From NCBI GenBank assembly GCA_002205965.3, contig NADL03000506.1:1024367-1088366 (forward strand): DNA of 64,000 nucleotides, written 5' to 3'. Numbering within the stretch: the first letter of the stretch is position 1; every line of letters begins with the position of its first letter. The DNA is from Kappaphycus alvarezii (Eukaryota; Rhodophyta; Florideophyceae; Gigartinales; Solieriaceae). Under the pieces are notes generated by a model that had not been told where the DNA came from, ran no database searches, and worked only from the letters and a program-made list of their open reading frames with translations. Of this stretch, positions 52,044 to 64,000 are shown piece after piece. A program made the translations under genes and the position numbers.

Positions 52044-53794
52044 CTATTTTGAGATGGCGTTGGATCGCAGCTTTGGTTGGGGCAAGCCACATCGGAGGCG
52101 AGCGTGACGGACAATCGCAATGGCAAGTTTCTTCGAATCTGTGTCGAGCCGCTGCATTCGCGCGCAAACGTGAATATTGCGCAACGACGTATCGTTGAAT
52201 CTGTTCAGAACAAAAGAGTGGGTGCTGTCAGACTGCGCGTACTTTTCGGCGGCCATGCTATACTTTTCGAGAATGTCGAGCGCCTTTGAACGAGCAGCAT
52301 GTTTCTTTGGGTACAATTGATGCACACATGTTTGAAAGGCCTCCACGTCGGGATGGGCGATGTAGCGATCATAGTTGACGTGGGCCATGTATCGCGCCAT
52401 GTTTTCGTAATCGTTAGGATAGTAGGCAAAGGGTTGAAGCTCCATGACAGTTGAGTTTTCTCGCAGGAAGATCATGTTGGTGAACAGCGGACCGAGCCCC
52501 GCGACCCAGATATCCGTCTTCTGCATGGCATTAATCTGCCACCGAAGCGTTTTGCCCTCCATTGTTATCGTCTGGACGTGAAGTCTGAGACCGCGGATTC
52601 GTTTCGCCTGGCGCGGAATAGCTTTCCGTAGACTTGGGATATTGAGGATGTAGCGACCGATGAGGCGGTTGCTAGCACCGTCGACCAATTGCCGATTGGA
52701 TATTGTTACATTCAAATGGCATACCTTTCTCTCCTTTCCCTTAGCACGGGAGGTCTGAACAACCTGTCTCTCCCGCTTTCCAATGGCGTTGGCACCCAAA
52801 AAGTGTATATCGCGCAAATGGTCAGCCATAATGGCATTCTTATTATACGGGCCCCTAGTGAAAAACGCGGAACGATAGCATTGCATCCGCTCGCCGCGAT
52901 CATGCGACAAAGAACGGTATCGATGGTAGGCTGCAGACCCGACTTTGGCGGCTTCATCATCTTGACAAACTGTCGTACCCAGGATCTCTTCTCATCCAAC
53001 GACTTGAGTCGCTCATGCAGCATAACGACAGGCTTAAAATCATGCATGAGCGAAGGAAAAGAGTCACAATCGCCCCCTCGCCGCGAATGACACGACTTTG
53101 TCACATCATGGTCACCATACACAAGATCAAAGACGACAGCATTGGGAATAAAATCTTTGAGAAAATGGGGCATGCTCGGGCGGGCACAATTCAATCCCAC
53201 AAGGTCCTGACGTTTCAGCGGGGGCGGAGGGTGCTTATCCGGTAAGGAGAATTCCAGGTTGGAATGACCGCAATGAAAGGCGAGGGTGTTGTCGTGGCGC
53301 TTCATCCATCGAGGGAGGACTAGCGTGGAGTCTGGGCGGATGCAGGCGTTCATGACGCGACAGATGCGGGCGGGGTGTTGAGGATGGCTGTATGTTAGCA
53401 AACCGCCGTAATAGTTTTGGTGTTCGATTTGAACGGAGAAGGGTTTGTGACCCGCTTTTTTGCGAGGTTTTGTCAGGGGTTCGGGAGGCGAATTGTCATC
53501 GAGTTGTGAATCTGAGGTTGGGTCTGTTGACATGCCGGTGACGGTAACTGGGTCAAGGGGTGGAAGGTTGATTGGTGGGAATGGATTCGGGATGCGAAAA
53601 GCGTTGGCGAGTGGAGGTAAGGTTGGTGTGGAGGCAAATGGCATGGGGGTTGTGGAGGTTGTGTTGTCGTGGGTGAAGAGGTTGTGGAAAGAATGGTGTG
53701 CAGGTGGATGAAGCAAAGGGAGGGATAAGGTAGTTGTGGCGATTAGCATGGCCAGGTTGAGCGGGAGAGCGACGCGGCAAGGGGTTGCGATCAT
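52044..53794 (-). CDS. GT61-like glycosyltransferase, type II membrane protein; two exons
   Basis: complement(join(52044..52671, 52725..53794)), 565 residues; a 53-bp GT-AG intron (52724-52672) joins two overlapping ORFs in phase. N-terminal anchor LAMLIATTTLSLPLL (residues 15-29) follows a short basic end, then a Pro/Thr-rich stem. Luminal part: YGGLLTYSHPQHPARICRVMNACI, AVVFDLVYGDHDVTKSCHSRRGGDCDSFP, then FWVPTPLESGRDRLF, RYILNIPSLRKAIP, and MQKTDIWVAGLGPLFTNMIFLRENSTVMELQPF. The last matches the GT61/DUF563 signature (...aDvlvg-HGAgltN-iFl...viEl-P) with AGLGPLFTN for HGAGLTN. Likely transfers a sugar in cell-wall polysaccharide or N-glycan synthesis; substrate unknown. Confidence 0.75.
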
Positions 53795-54226
53795 GTTGGG
53801 ACGAGAGGCGCTGGTGGTGCGGAGGAAGGGAGGGGAGTGCTGGTGTCGAGAGAGCTTGGCCGGATGGGGCGGAGCGGAGGGAGCATATTTGTTTCTAGTT
53901 TGTAGTTGATCATAGCTCCGAGCTCCGAGTGCAAAGGCGGCCGTGTTTCACTTTGCATTTGTTGGCGTGGAGAGATCGAAGATTTTGCGATGCGGAGAGA
54001 GAGTTGTCGGGAATGCGGAGCCGGCAGTTAACTGCATCATTCCCAAATAAAGAGAATGCATTTTCTGTAAGACTGGGCTACTATAATTACTGTAATAGTT
54101 TATCAATTTTACCACCGCCACACTCCTGCGCACGGCACGACCTTTTTGCCTACCGCCTACCAAAAACAAACACCCACCTCGTCGCGCCCATTCTTGATCC
54201 ACAATTCACGGAGACAAGCACACACA
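53795..54226. promoter_or_regulatory. Divergent promoter region, GT61-like and CDIN1-like genes
   Basis: 433 bp between the two starts. An AT-rich centre (ACTATAATTACTGTAATAG, 54079-54097) is flanked by G-rich sequence on the left and C-rich on the right, i.e. C-rich upstream of each gene on its own coding strand. Confidence 0.5.
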
Positions 54227-55090
54227 ATGCGCATGCAACAATGGCTCCAACTAAAGGACTCAATCCGCACCACTCACGACGTCATCACCTACACTGCCAA
54301 TTGTCCTCAACACAGCTTTGAGACAGTTTTCGCCATTTTCAAACAGCTCTACAACCGCCAATTGACCCGCACATTCTACCTCGTCAAACTACATGGCCAC
54401 ACCTTTGTCTCGCGCTACAAGGAAGGCCATTCGTTGCTGGACATTGCCGAGTGGATCAATCTGGCCCCTACTCTGGTGGCACGCCGTGTCATGGAGCTTT
54501 ATTGCGGCATGAATCGCAAAGCAATCACAGCCGCCATGCGGAATCCAGACACTATTGCAAACAACCGTTTGAGAAGACAAGTACAGCATTGTATCCAGTG
54601 TGACGAGTTCGCAGGGCCTGGAATCGACCGAATTAGAAACGTCATCGGCTTGGAATATGAGCTACGCCTCATCGATCAGCTACGTGCTATGCGTTTGCAG
54701 TTTGAATGCGAGCACCATTTGCGGGCTAGAGGATGTCACAAGACTCCGGATGTCCTGCTTCGTGTCCCGGTCGCGTTTTGTGGGAGCGTCGTATGTTGGG
54801 TCGATAGTAAGGCAAAGTTTGGCGACGAGTTTACCTTGACAAAAGACTATCACGACTCTGTTAGTTCTTATATTGGCAGGTTTGGCCCCGGCATGGTTAT
54901 TTATTGGTTCGGTTTCATCGACGACTGCACCTCCCCAATGCTTGCTGATGCCGGTGTCCTCATAGTCGATTCCATCCCGTATCACGTCCATACGTTGCCT
55001 GGGTCTCGTCTCTCCCCTTCCTCCTCTCCACCACCACAGTATACCCTCGTACACGACACGGACCTTGAGGAAACCTGCGATTATCTGTAA
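54227..55090 (+). CDS. CDIN1/C15orf41-type TPD-domain nuclease homologue
   Basis: 287 residues from the ATG at 54227 (MRMQQWLQ), the first in a plausible context. N-terminal helical part with a helix-turn-helix-like segment (GHSLLDIAEWINLAPTLVARRVMELY) and C-terminal nuclease-like domain: LIDQLRAMRLQFECEHHLRARGCHKTPDVLLRVPVAF (TPD at 173-175), VVCWVDSKAKFGDEF (D193, K195), YIGRFGPGMVIYWFGF. The TPD...DxK layout is that of the human congenital dyserythropoietic anaemia protein C15orf41/CDIN1, which partners codanin-1 and belongs to the Holliday-junction-resolvase-like fold. Catalytic D/K residues are present. No intron. Confidence 0.88.
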   Translation: MRMQQWLQLKDSIRTTHDVITYTANCPQHSFETVFAIFKQLYNRQLTRTFYLVKLHGHTFVSRYKEGHSLLDIAEWINLAPTLVARRVMELYCGMNRKAITAAMRNPDTIANNRLRRQVQHCIQCDEFAGPGIDRIRNVIGLEYELRLIDQLRAMRLQFECEHHLRARGCHKTPDVLLRVPVAFCGSVVCWVDSKAKFGDEFTLTKDYHDSVSSYIGRFGPGMVIYWFGFIDDCTSPMLADAGVLIVDSIPYHVHTLPGSRLSPSSSPPPQYTLVHDTDLEETCDYL

Positions 55091-55187
55091 CGCCCCTTTT
55101 TCGTAATTCTTGCATCCAAACTCGTCTCCACCGTGGCCCGTCGTGACCCAATGCTGCATCCTGCCACTCAGTCCCCTCTTCAAGCAA

Positions 55188-55928
55188 TTAATAGAGCTTC
55201 ACTCTACACGCCAGGGTCCCGTGCATTATCCCACTCAGGCCTGACATGCTTTGCAGCGACGCCCTTCTTGCTTCTAGTTCCTCGCGGATTAACCTCCCCA
55301 TGCAGTCCATTTGCATTCGCTGTTCCTCGCTCATCGTCGCGAATTTCACAGTCGTGTGTCGCACAAGCACTAGAAGCAGCACTATTGCCCCCACGCTGCC
55401 CCAAACAAAGATGTATCCGTTTCGATCGTTCGCCTGCGACACCTTACTCGCCATGAAGATTGTCTCGAGGCAGACGCGGGACACGGTGCCATAGGCGCTG
55501 TCTTCTTGCGCGGCATATTCAAGTACCTCGACCGGATTGCCAGGTATCAGAGATATGATTGCGTTGAAAATCACTAGCACGGGGCACATTAAGCACACCA
55601 TCCCGATGATTCGGAACACTCGCTCCCGCCTTTCCATTCGCCGGTTGTGTAGTTTGCTCGCCTCATCCCGTTTCTTGGCCGCCGCCACAGAGTCGAACAT
55701 CTTTTGCGCTTCATTTTCCAACAGTTGCAGGATGTCGGCACGGCTTTTGATGAAGGGCGAGTTGCGTGCGAAACTTTCGTCAATTGCCGCCGCCACCTCG
55801 CTTCGCACTATGCAATCAAAGTCGCTTAGGTCCCACAAACGGGGCTGAGGCACTGCGGCTTTCGATGTGTTAACATGGGATGATTGGGCAGCTTTTCGTC
55901 GTCGAAGGCCGAGATACTCGTTCGTCAT
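55188..55928 (-). CDS. Two-TM hypothetical membrane protein
   Basis: 246 residues from the ATG at 55928 (MTNEYLGLRRRK); the frame is open 18 codons further up. Residues 30-110 are charged and helical (LQLLENEAQKMFDSVAAAKKRDEASKLHNRRMERRERVF). TM1 IIGMVCLMCPVLVIFNAIISLIP; a 55-residue loop; TM2 GYIFVWGSVGAIVLLLVLV; and a charged tail (MSEEQRMQMDCMGRLIREELEARRAS). Family not recognised. Tail-to-tail with the CDIN1-like gene, 97 bp between stops. Confidence 0.65.
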   Translation of the reverse strand: MTNEYLGLRRRKAAQSSHVNTSKAAVPQPRLWDLSDFDCIVRSEVAAAIDESFARNSPFIKSRADILQLLENEAQKMFDSVAAAKKRDEASKLHNRRMERRERVFRIIGMVCLMCPVLVIFNAIISLIPGNPVEVLEYAAQEDSAYGTVSRVCLETIFMASKVSQANDRNGYIFVWGSVGAIVLLLVLVRHTTVKFATMSEEQRMQMDCMGRLIREELEARRASLQSMSGLSGIMHGTLACRVKLY

Positions 55929-56489
55929 GATTAAACTAGCATTGAAATTGTGAAGTGCAAAAAAAGAACCCAGAGCCCTCAACGATGTTGAAACGATTTC
56001 TGAAATGAGGGATTAGAAACGAAGCAGTTTCCGCACTGAAACACGCGCTGAGTTTCGAATCGGGTACGCACAACTCTTTATCCTTTTGGGTGTTACACAG
56101 AGAGGTTTAGTCTAGATTTGTGTGATCAGGAGCAGTTGTGGCGCGTAGTCTTGGTTGAGCTTTGTGTTAATTTTTACTCTGCAATGGAGCCAACTTGAGA
56201 AACTGACAGTTGAATTGAAAGAGCGCGAGTGATGGTAGACAAGTTTGTTGTCAGCAATAGCGATTGCATGCAATCCTTTTCTACCGTTGCCCAAAAAGTC
56301 TAGGCGCGTAGTTCCTCATCGCCGTGTGGATTACTCAAGCTGCAAACAAAACGCGAGCGCTGACCGTCACAGTAAGCGTATCCTTGCTATTCCAGGTTTC
56401 AGTAACATTTGTCACTATTTACAAGTCGTGTTAGCAAACTACACATTCGATAGAGACTACATGCTATTACTAAAGAGTGAAGCAGTTGT
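55929..56489. other. Intergenic, no gene seen
   Basis: Mixed composition. A 144-codon plus ORF (56245-56679) overlaps the kinase tail in antisense and lacks any family pattern. Confidence 0.55.
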
Positions 56490-59198
<2,709 letters not shown>

Positions 59199-60324
59199 GT
59201 CGTGAGGGGGGTTTTGGTCGGGAAGAGTAGAAGAAAGGGAGGGAAGGGGGCAGAGATGAGGTTGAAGGCAAGGGACTTTTGTAGTATAGGCTGGGCGGGG
59301 GGGGGGGGTGTGGAAAGCGGGTAGGGGCTGCAGATGAACGTGAGAAAAATATAAGCGGCGGATGTTAGAGTAGCATGATTTCGCAGGGCGATGAATAAGA
59401 ATGGAGAGAGTAAAGTTAGGCGTAATAATCCGGGAAAAGAGAGGGAAGAGAAAGTGACATGTACTGAGTGAGAAAACGTTACTGTCAAGAAATGGAAAAA
59501 GTAGGCGGTTGTGTGGTGTTTGGTGTTCAAAGGCGGGAGAGGTGACAAGAGGAAAGAATAAGGTGAAAGGTGATTTTCGGGGACGAAGGAACAATGGCCG
59601 GGAAAAGAAAGGACGGGGACTGATGGGATGCGGGACTGGAGGGCGGGGGAGGGGGAGGGAGGAGGCGGAGGTGGAGTGTTGTGGAAGAAGTCGCGTAAAT
59701 ATTGGCGAGGGGGACGAGGAGGAGGTGATGGGAGGAGAGGGTCGAGCAGAAGGCGTCTCTAGACTGCACGGTAGGATTTTTCTCAGGGGCTGTGGCTGTT
59801 AAAAGACGTAAAGTGGCGTAAATGCACATTAAAATAGAGCAAACAAAAATCAATTGTATTATTAGGACTTTTGGCTCTTTCCTTTTCTGTTTTGTTGCCT
59901 CAATTCCACAAAAATAAATAATTTATTGCCCAAACAAAATTAAAGAAAAAAGTCACGCGATAATGCACTCACAACGGCAGTTTGGGGCGATATTTTGTCG
60001 GTACAAGACGTTACTGCGCCTTTTGATGTTGATGCCCAACATTTTATTCGGTAAAACAGACAAAAACCCAGGCCAAACAGTATGTCTCCAACCGACCATC
60101 GCCCAGTCCCGAGGGAGTCTCCGCCAGGGCAACCACTCCAACATACGCCATATGCCATGTACCGTATTTTCCACAACCCAAGCTCCTCGTGCCAAGTCGC
60201 AAAGCGCCAACCCCCTCTCTCCACACATACCCCACCCGCCCCCCAACCATCCCTGTTAAACACTCACGCACCACTCACACATACTATCTCTCACCCATCC
60301 TTGTCCTTTCCTTCTCCGCCGCAC
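59199..60324. other. Kinase 5' region and intergenic
   Basis: Plus strand G-rich to 59,760 (i.e. C-rich upstream on the kinase strand), then an AT-rich block 59,810-59,945, then C-rich again. The long minus ORFs here (to 59594) are Ser/Pro/Leu low-complexity readings of the C-rich strand. No other gene supported. Confidence 0.5.
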
Positions 60325-60737
60325 CTACAACCGGCACATTGCTCGCAGTTTTGCAATCTCCCGGTCCTTGCGTTCCACCTCCACTCGAGCCGTCTTCAAC
60401 AACGTCCCCAAATTATGCACTAGAACCCCACGTTGTTTGGCCCACACACGCCGCTCCTCCTCCATCTGTTTCACCTTGTCTTCCAGTTCCCCGATACGTT
60501 TTCGCGCCTCGGCTGCAATTTTTCCTCAAAAAAAAGCACAAGTCAGTAGATTTGTTTCCCTCACTATGTGAACCGTCCTCAAATACAAACCAAACCGCTT
60601 GACAATGCGAATAAACACTCCATGGCATTTCCCTTACCCAATCGCTCCTCAGTCTGCTGAGCACCCGCCGCCGCACGCACTGCTACATCGTCCAGGTCAC
60701 CGTACACAACCCCTACGTCGATTTCCCCATCACACAT
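60325..60737 (-). CDS. 95-aa coiled-coil protein resembling the FLASH/CASP8AP2 N-terminal region; two exons
   Basis: complement(join(60325..60512, 60638..60737)). Exon 1 (100 nt, ATG at 60737, MCDGEIDVGVVYGDLDD) ends ...TEERL-G; donor GTAAGG, acceptor TTTTTTGAGGAAAAATTGCAG after 125 bp. Exon 2 gives EARKRIGELEDKVKQMEEERRV, a coiled coil, then VLVHNLGTLLKTARVEVERK and a short tail to TAG. Both exons join in frame (288 nt). The block LLKTARVEVERKDREIAKL closely resembles, from memory, the conserved LIKTARVEINRKDEEI of human FLASH, and VVYGDLDD its N-terminal IYAGLD-like box. FLASH links Lsm11 to histone pre-mRNA 3' processing. The protein would be a minimal version of that N-terminal module. 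Alternative: another short coiled-coil protein. Confidence 0.6.
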
Positions 60738-61840
60738 GACGTCGGCAACACTCCAATATTCCCGTGTAGCTTGTCTCAGTGTGCAGCACCGTGCTGTGTG
60801 CAATCGGCTCCGCTCTTTGATGCTACACGATGTGATCACGCAATTTCAAAAGCTAATGCCCCTCACTTGGATGTCGATCTCAACCAAAACCAGTCCACAA
60901 CCTTCCACAAGAGCACGCAACAGCAGACCAGCAGCGGCTGGGCAGCTGTGCCGATGACATTACCGCAAAATATGTACCGTTTGCACATGCACTTTTTTGA
61001 CAGCTATGGTACTGCACTGTACAGTACTGTACATAATCAATGTACTGAACGGTATCTTACAGTCTCCTACTGTACATAACGTCTGTCCTGCCTTGGACAA
61101 TACTGTACAACGTTGAGCACTTGTACACGTTACAGTCTTGTCCAATATCAATGTAGTACTGTACAGTACGGTGCAGTACAGTATATCGTGGCACTGTACA
61201 GTACAGTGTCAGCGGAGGACTCCGAAAAGGATGGAACCGTTATGCACTCCAACTCGGTTGCATCCAGAGAGTCATGGAAATGCTGAATATGTTTAACAAG
61301 AGGTCGCCGCTATCAATGAAGGGCTATAATACGTCTCATCCTCGACATGGTTCATGCGATGTATCACAGCAATTTAAGCATGACTTCTCGTGCAGTAGCG
61401 TTCCTGGCCTACATTTAGCAACGTAATGACCAAAGATTGGGCTTGGGTCCCGTTGGAAATAGAAACGGAAAAGTTTCAAGTCGCAGATGCTGATCTGCAT
61501 TGAACGAGTCTCAGTAAGCAATGACATCCTTGACAGCTCACATCGTCTTGTTTTTCTGCGTGGTGTTCCTTTGAGCGCTCACGTTTCTGTCCGTGGTCGA
61601 AAAGTCATTTTTTTTATCAAGTCTTATCAGTTTGCCATTTGAACCGTAGTACAAGTTTAGTTTTGTACTGTACTGTACTTTACCAAAAAAGCATTGCACG
61701 CATTGCTGTACTGTACAGTACCGTAAAAATTCACTGAGGAAATCCTCATACAGCAAGACCAGCAGTGGCTAAAATTTGAGCTGAAAATTAGGTACGTAGC
61801 CGTAAAATTTCAAAATACTTCAAACAGTTCTGGCTATTTG
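60738..61840. repeat. Intergenic with GTAC palindrome arrays
   Basis: Arrays at 61013-61075, 61155-61206 and 61663-61723: strings of TACTGTACAGTAC, CAGTACAGTGTC, GTACTGTACTGTAC in both orientations. No gene seen between them. Confidence 0.75.
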
Positions 61841-62509
61841 TTGTATCATGCATGCTACAATACGTTAGTACTCAGGGTACTACTCATTCTCAGCCAATCT
61901 GTCGGGACAGTTACTTACAGTGTGCATTACAAGAAACCGTCGCCGCCATTGTGGCAGCTCTGGTCCCGTTGGCGCATATAAATATTGCGTCGTCAGGTCC
62001 CTGTGCCGCCCTCCTTGGGATAATGGGGGTTTACTCATTAACCTTCTCCTTGGGGATATAGAGGTCTATTGTCCTAAATACTACAAGTAAGGTAGCTGGA
62101 GCTCCCCGCCGTTCGCTCAGTCGACCCCTCTGTAATCCGCCGTTCGCTCAGTCGCCCTCCCGCATTCACCCTACCGCTCCCTTCTACTTCTCTACTGATA
62201 CGAAGAAATTCGACGTGGTGATTGTACAACACGTGCTTCGTGTGTTCGTTGTTGGGAAGCACGCGAGAATCCGGACTCGCGTTTCCCTCTCCGCACGTCT
62301 CTAATGCTCTACTCTACCGTCTATCTGCTGTGTTCAATATATACGAATCTACTTTGAAACCTAGGGTCATTTGCAACTTTAAAGATGCCAACAATTACCC
62401 GTACCAAGTTCGAGGAAAAGACCGACAAGCTTCGCAAAATGATGGCTACCTCTTTGTTTGAAGAAAGGCTTCAAATAACCCTATCTGTACAATCTAGTGT
62501 TTACTAGAA
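61841..62509 (+). mobile_element. Possible LTR-element leader and start of a gag-like ORF (interrupted)
   Basis: A direct repeat CCGCCGTTCGCTCAGTCG occurs twice (62107-62124, 62141-62158). An ORF ATG 62385 to TAG 62505-62507 encodes MPTITRTKFEEKTDKLRKMM..., the kind of short charged start seen in Ty1/copia gags. It stops exactly where element E begins. Weak evidence. Confidence 0.3.
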
Positions 62510-62842
62510 TGTTATGGACGCCTCTTGAGATATGCCAGCAATGCTATTTAGCGTGGCATTTTTTTTATTTTGCGTGTAGAATTTTATTATGCATTGCTGT
62601 AATGCATCTAGACGTTTCGGATTAGTGTTCTAGAGTATTTTAGAGCACATTAGACGCGTCCAGTTAGTTTATTTGTAATGTGTGTTTTTACACCCATTGA
62701 GGGGGTACAAAGCACTATATAAGAGGTCGTAGATGCCGAGTAGCGGCAGGAACAACCAACAAACATTTTTCAACATCGATCAAAGTCAACATCTGAGTTT
62801 ATTTCAACTGTCTTCCTTTGCCCCAACTACTCTTTCGTTTCA
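62510..62842 (+). repeat. LTR of element E (left border inferred)
   Basis: The right border is fixed by the primer site: ...CTTTCGTTTCA then C and TGGTAGCATCGC. The left border is placed at TGTTATGG (62510) because the LTRs of B and C also begin TGTT. TATATAAG at 62716-62722 is the likely TATA box. The second LTR lies outside the window. Confidence 0.55.
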
Positions 62843-62843
62843 C

Positions 62844-62857
62844 TGGTAGCATCGCCC
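62844..62857 (+). other. Primer-binding site of element E
   Basis: TGGTAGCATCGCCC, sharing the 12-base core with elements B and C. Confidence 0.75.
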
Positions 62858-63444
62858 AGTTGGCCGAAGGAGATCAGTTAGTACCACGACTGTGGGCTGG
62901 AGTGCCAGTCGTTGGTAAGCACCACCTGTGGGCTGGAGTGCCAGGTGCGTGCAAGTAGTCCAGTTCTGCAGGGAGAACTAGATAGGCTGCTAGGTATCTT
63001 CGATATCTTCGCCTACTTTGATTTTGGTTATTCTGCGCCGAGTCGCCTACGTATTCTCAAATAATCCTCTCGACTATTGGCTGTTAGCTAGGTCGACCGA
63101 CTGGGACAAGGATTCGAGTAACGCGCTCTAGGTTTGATCAGGTAGGAGCAACCTCATTTGGGTAGTGGGAAAGAACTTAGGTTCTGTGATTGAGAAGTAT
63201 CTTTTGGTCGGCTCGAGATCTTTTCTTATAGGGTAAGGACACCGAAGGGTCTTTAACAAAAGACTGGTGGGGATATCCCGAACAGATATAGATCACCGTA
63301 ACTCCCGGGTGTGGGTTACGAAGAGTTTGTATCACTCTCTTGCGGGAAGAGGACCCGTCGCCAAGGGACGGCTCCCTAAAGTATCAAGTGGATAATAAGT
63401 CAAGAGAGAAAAATTGAATAGAAGAAGAAAAAAGGTTGTGAAAA
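62858..63444 (+). other. Leader of element E
   Basis: 587 bp without an ORF. An imperfect tandem pair GTGGGCTGGAGTGCCAG occurs at 62890-62906 and 62929-62945. No accessory zinc-finger ORF and no tRNA-like sequence are seen, in contrast to elements B and C. Confidence 0.55.
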
Positions 63445-64000
63445 ATGTCGTTCTTGAAGCCGAATAAGCCAGAGCAGTTCAAGGGCACTCGGGATAGGCT
63501 CGTCGTGGAAACCTGGTTGTACCAGCTCGAACAGTACCTTACGCTCGTTCAGATGCAAAATATGGATCTAGCACTGAACGATAGAGCTAGGATTATGTAT
63601 GCTACAACCTTGTTTACGGGCACAGCTGCAAGTTGGTGGTTCATGAAAGTTGCCTCCAATGCAGTTCCAGATTCTTTTGATGAGTTTAAGAATTTGGTAA
63701 GGGCTGAGTTTATACCCGCTGATAGTGTTCGACGTGCAAGAGACAAGCTGAGGAGTTTGCATCAGAAGTACTCTGTTGCAGCTTATCTCTCAGAGTTTAG
63801 AAACGTGGCTCTGAGCATCCCTGGTATCTCAATGGATGAAATGCTAGATAAGTTTATCTCCGGACTCAAGCCACAGGTTAGGCTAGAAGTCCTCAAGAAT
63901 AATGTTACAAACGTGGAAGAAGCTGCCCGAATCGCTCTGAATGTTGACAGTGCTTTACGTGGATCTGGAATGTTCTCTAGGTTTGGTGAACAGTCGAGTT
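63445..64000 (+). CDS. Gag of element E (3' partial)
   Basis: Open from the ATG at 63445 (MSFLKPNKPEQF) to the window end, 185 codons. A retrotransposon capsid domain: ETWLYQLEQYLTLVQMQ, ARIMYATTLFTGTAASWWF, DSFDEFKNLVRAEFIPADSVRRARDKLRSL, VAAYLSEFRNVALSIPGIS, MLDKFISGLKPQVRLEVL, EEAARIALNVDSAL. This matches the Ty3/gypsy gag pattern. No N-terminal coiled coil, unlike B and C, so it is a third lineage. Pol lies beyond the window. Confidence 0.85.
   Translation, partial: MSFLKPNKPEQFKGTRDRLVVETWLYQLEQYLTLVQMQNMDLALNDRARIMYATTLFTGTAASWWFMKVASNAVPDSFDEFKNLVRAEFIPADSVRRARDKLRSLHQKYSVAAYLSEFRNVALSIPGISMDEMLDKFISGLKPQVRLEVLKNNVTNVEEAARIALNVDSALRGSGMFSRFGEQSS

Overview
The window reads as nuclear DNA of a eukaryotic alga, most plausibly a red alga. 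The evidence is indirect. Host genes are compact, with no or a few short GT-AG introns (53-188 bp). Several products carry plastid or thylakoid-type presequences (a DUF1499 protein, and a J-domain protein with HEAT repeats like those of phycobilin lyases). LTR retrotransposons and R2-type non-LTR elements make up most of the left half. Species-level assignment is not possible from the sequence alone.

Positions 1-39,500 are a retroelement bed. Element A (Ty3/gypsy, non-chromoviral) is split at a CTTTG target site by element B, a chromodomain-carrying Ty3/gypsy element with LTRs at 1433-1962 and 9834-10350. Element B is itself interrupted by N1, a 5'-truncated non-LTR element flanked by a perfect 32-bp target-site duplication. 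The nesting is therefore three deep. After two LTR-like segments in inverted orientation (13.4-16.2 kb) comes element C, a complete sister of B (17755-24400, TSD GGTAC). B and C share one unusual layout: LTR, initiator-tRNA-type primer site, an accessory ORF with two matrin/U1-type zinc fingers, a conserved TGACGTCA leader block, an antisense tRNA-like sequence, gag, then pol in the -1 frame ending in a chromodomain. Further right lie a hAT-like transposase remnant, element D (minus strand, 27108-33486, related to A), and several broken RLE-type non-LTR elements (N2-N4).

Positions 40,000-60,750 form a compact island of host genes: a GT-A type glycosyltransferase; a YqeY/GatB-like protein; a three-exon thylakoid DUF1499 protein; a small disordered protein divergent from a ketopantoate reductase (PanE); a TPR-J-domain-DnaJ_X co-chaperone; a plastid J-domain/HEAT protein; a two-exon GT61-like glycosyltransferase divergent from a CDIN1/TPD-type nuclease; a two-TM protein; an NDR/LATS-type AGC kinase whose reading frame is broken by a series of small contractions; and a two-exon 95-residue coiled-coil protein resembling the N-terminal region of FLASH/CASP8AP2.

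Positions 60,750-64,000 return to repeats: GTAC-palindrome arrays, a possible copia-like leader, and the 5' end of a further LTR element (E) whose gag ORF runs off the window. The three elements whose primer site is visible (B, C, E) use the same TGGTAGCATCGC primer-binding sequence. All identifications rest on motif reading and family knowledge; no database search was run.
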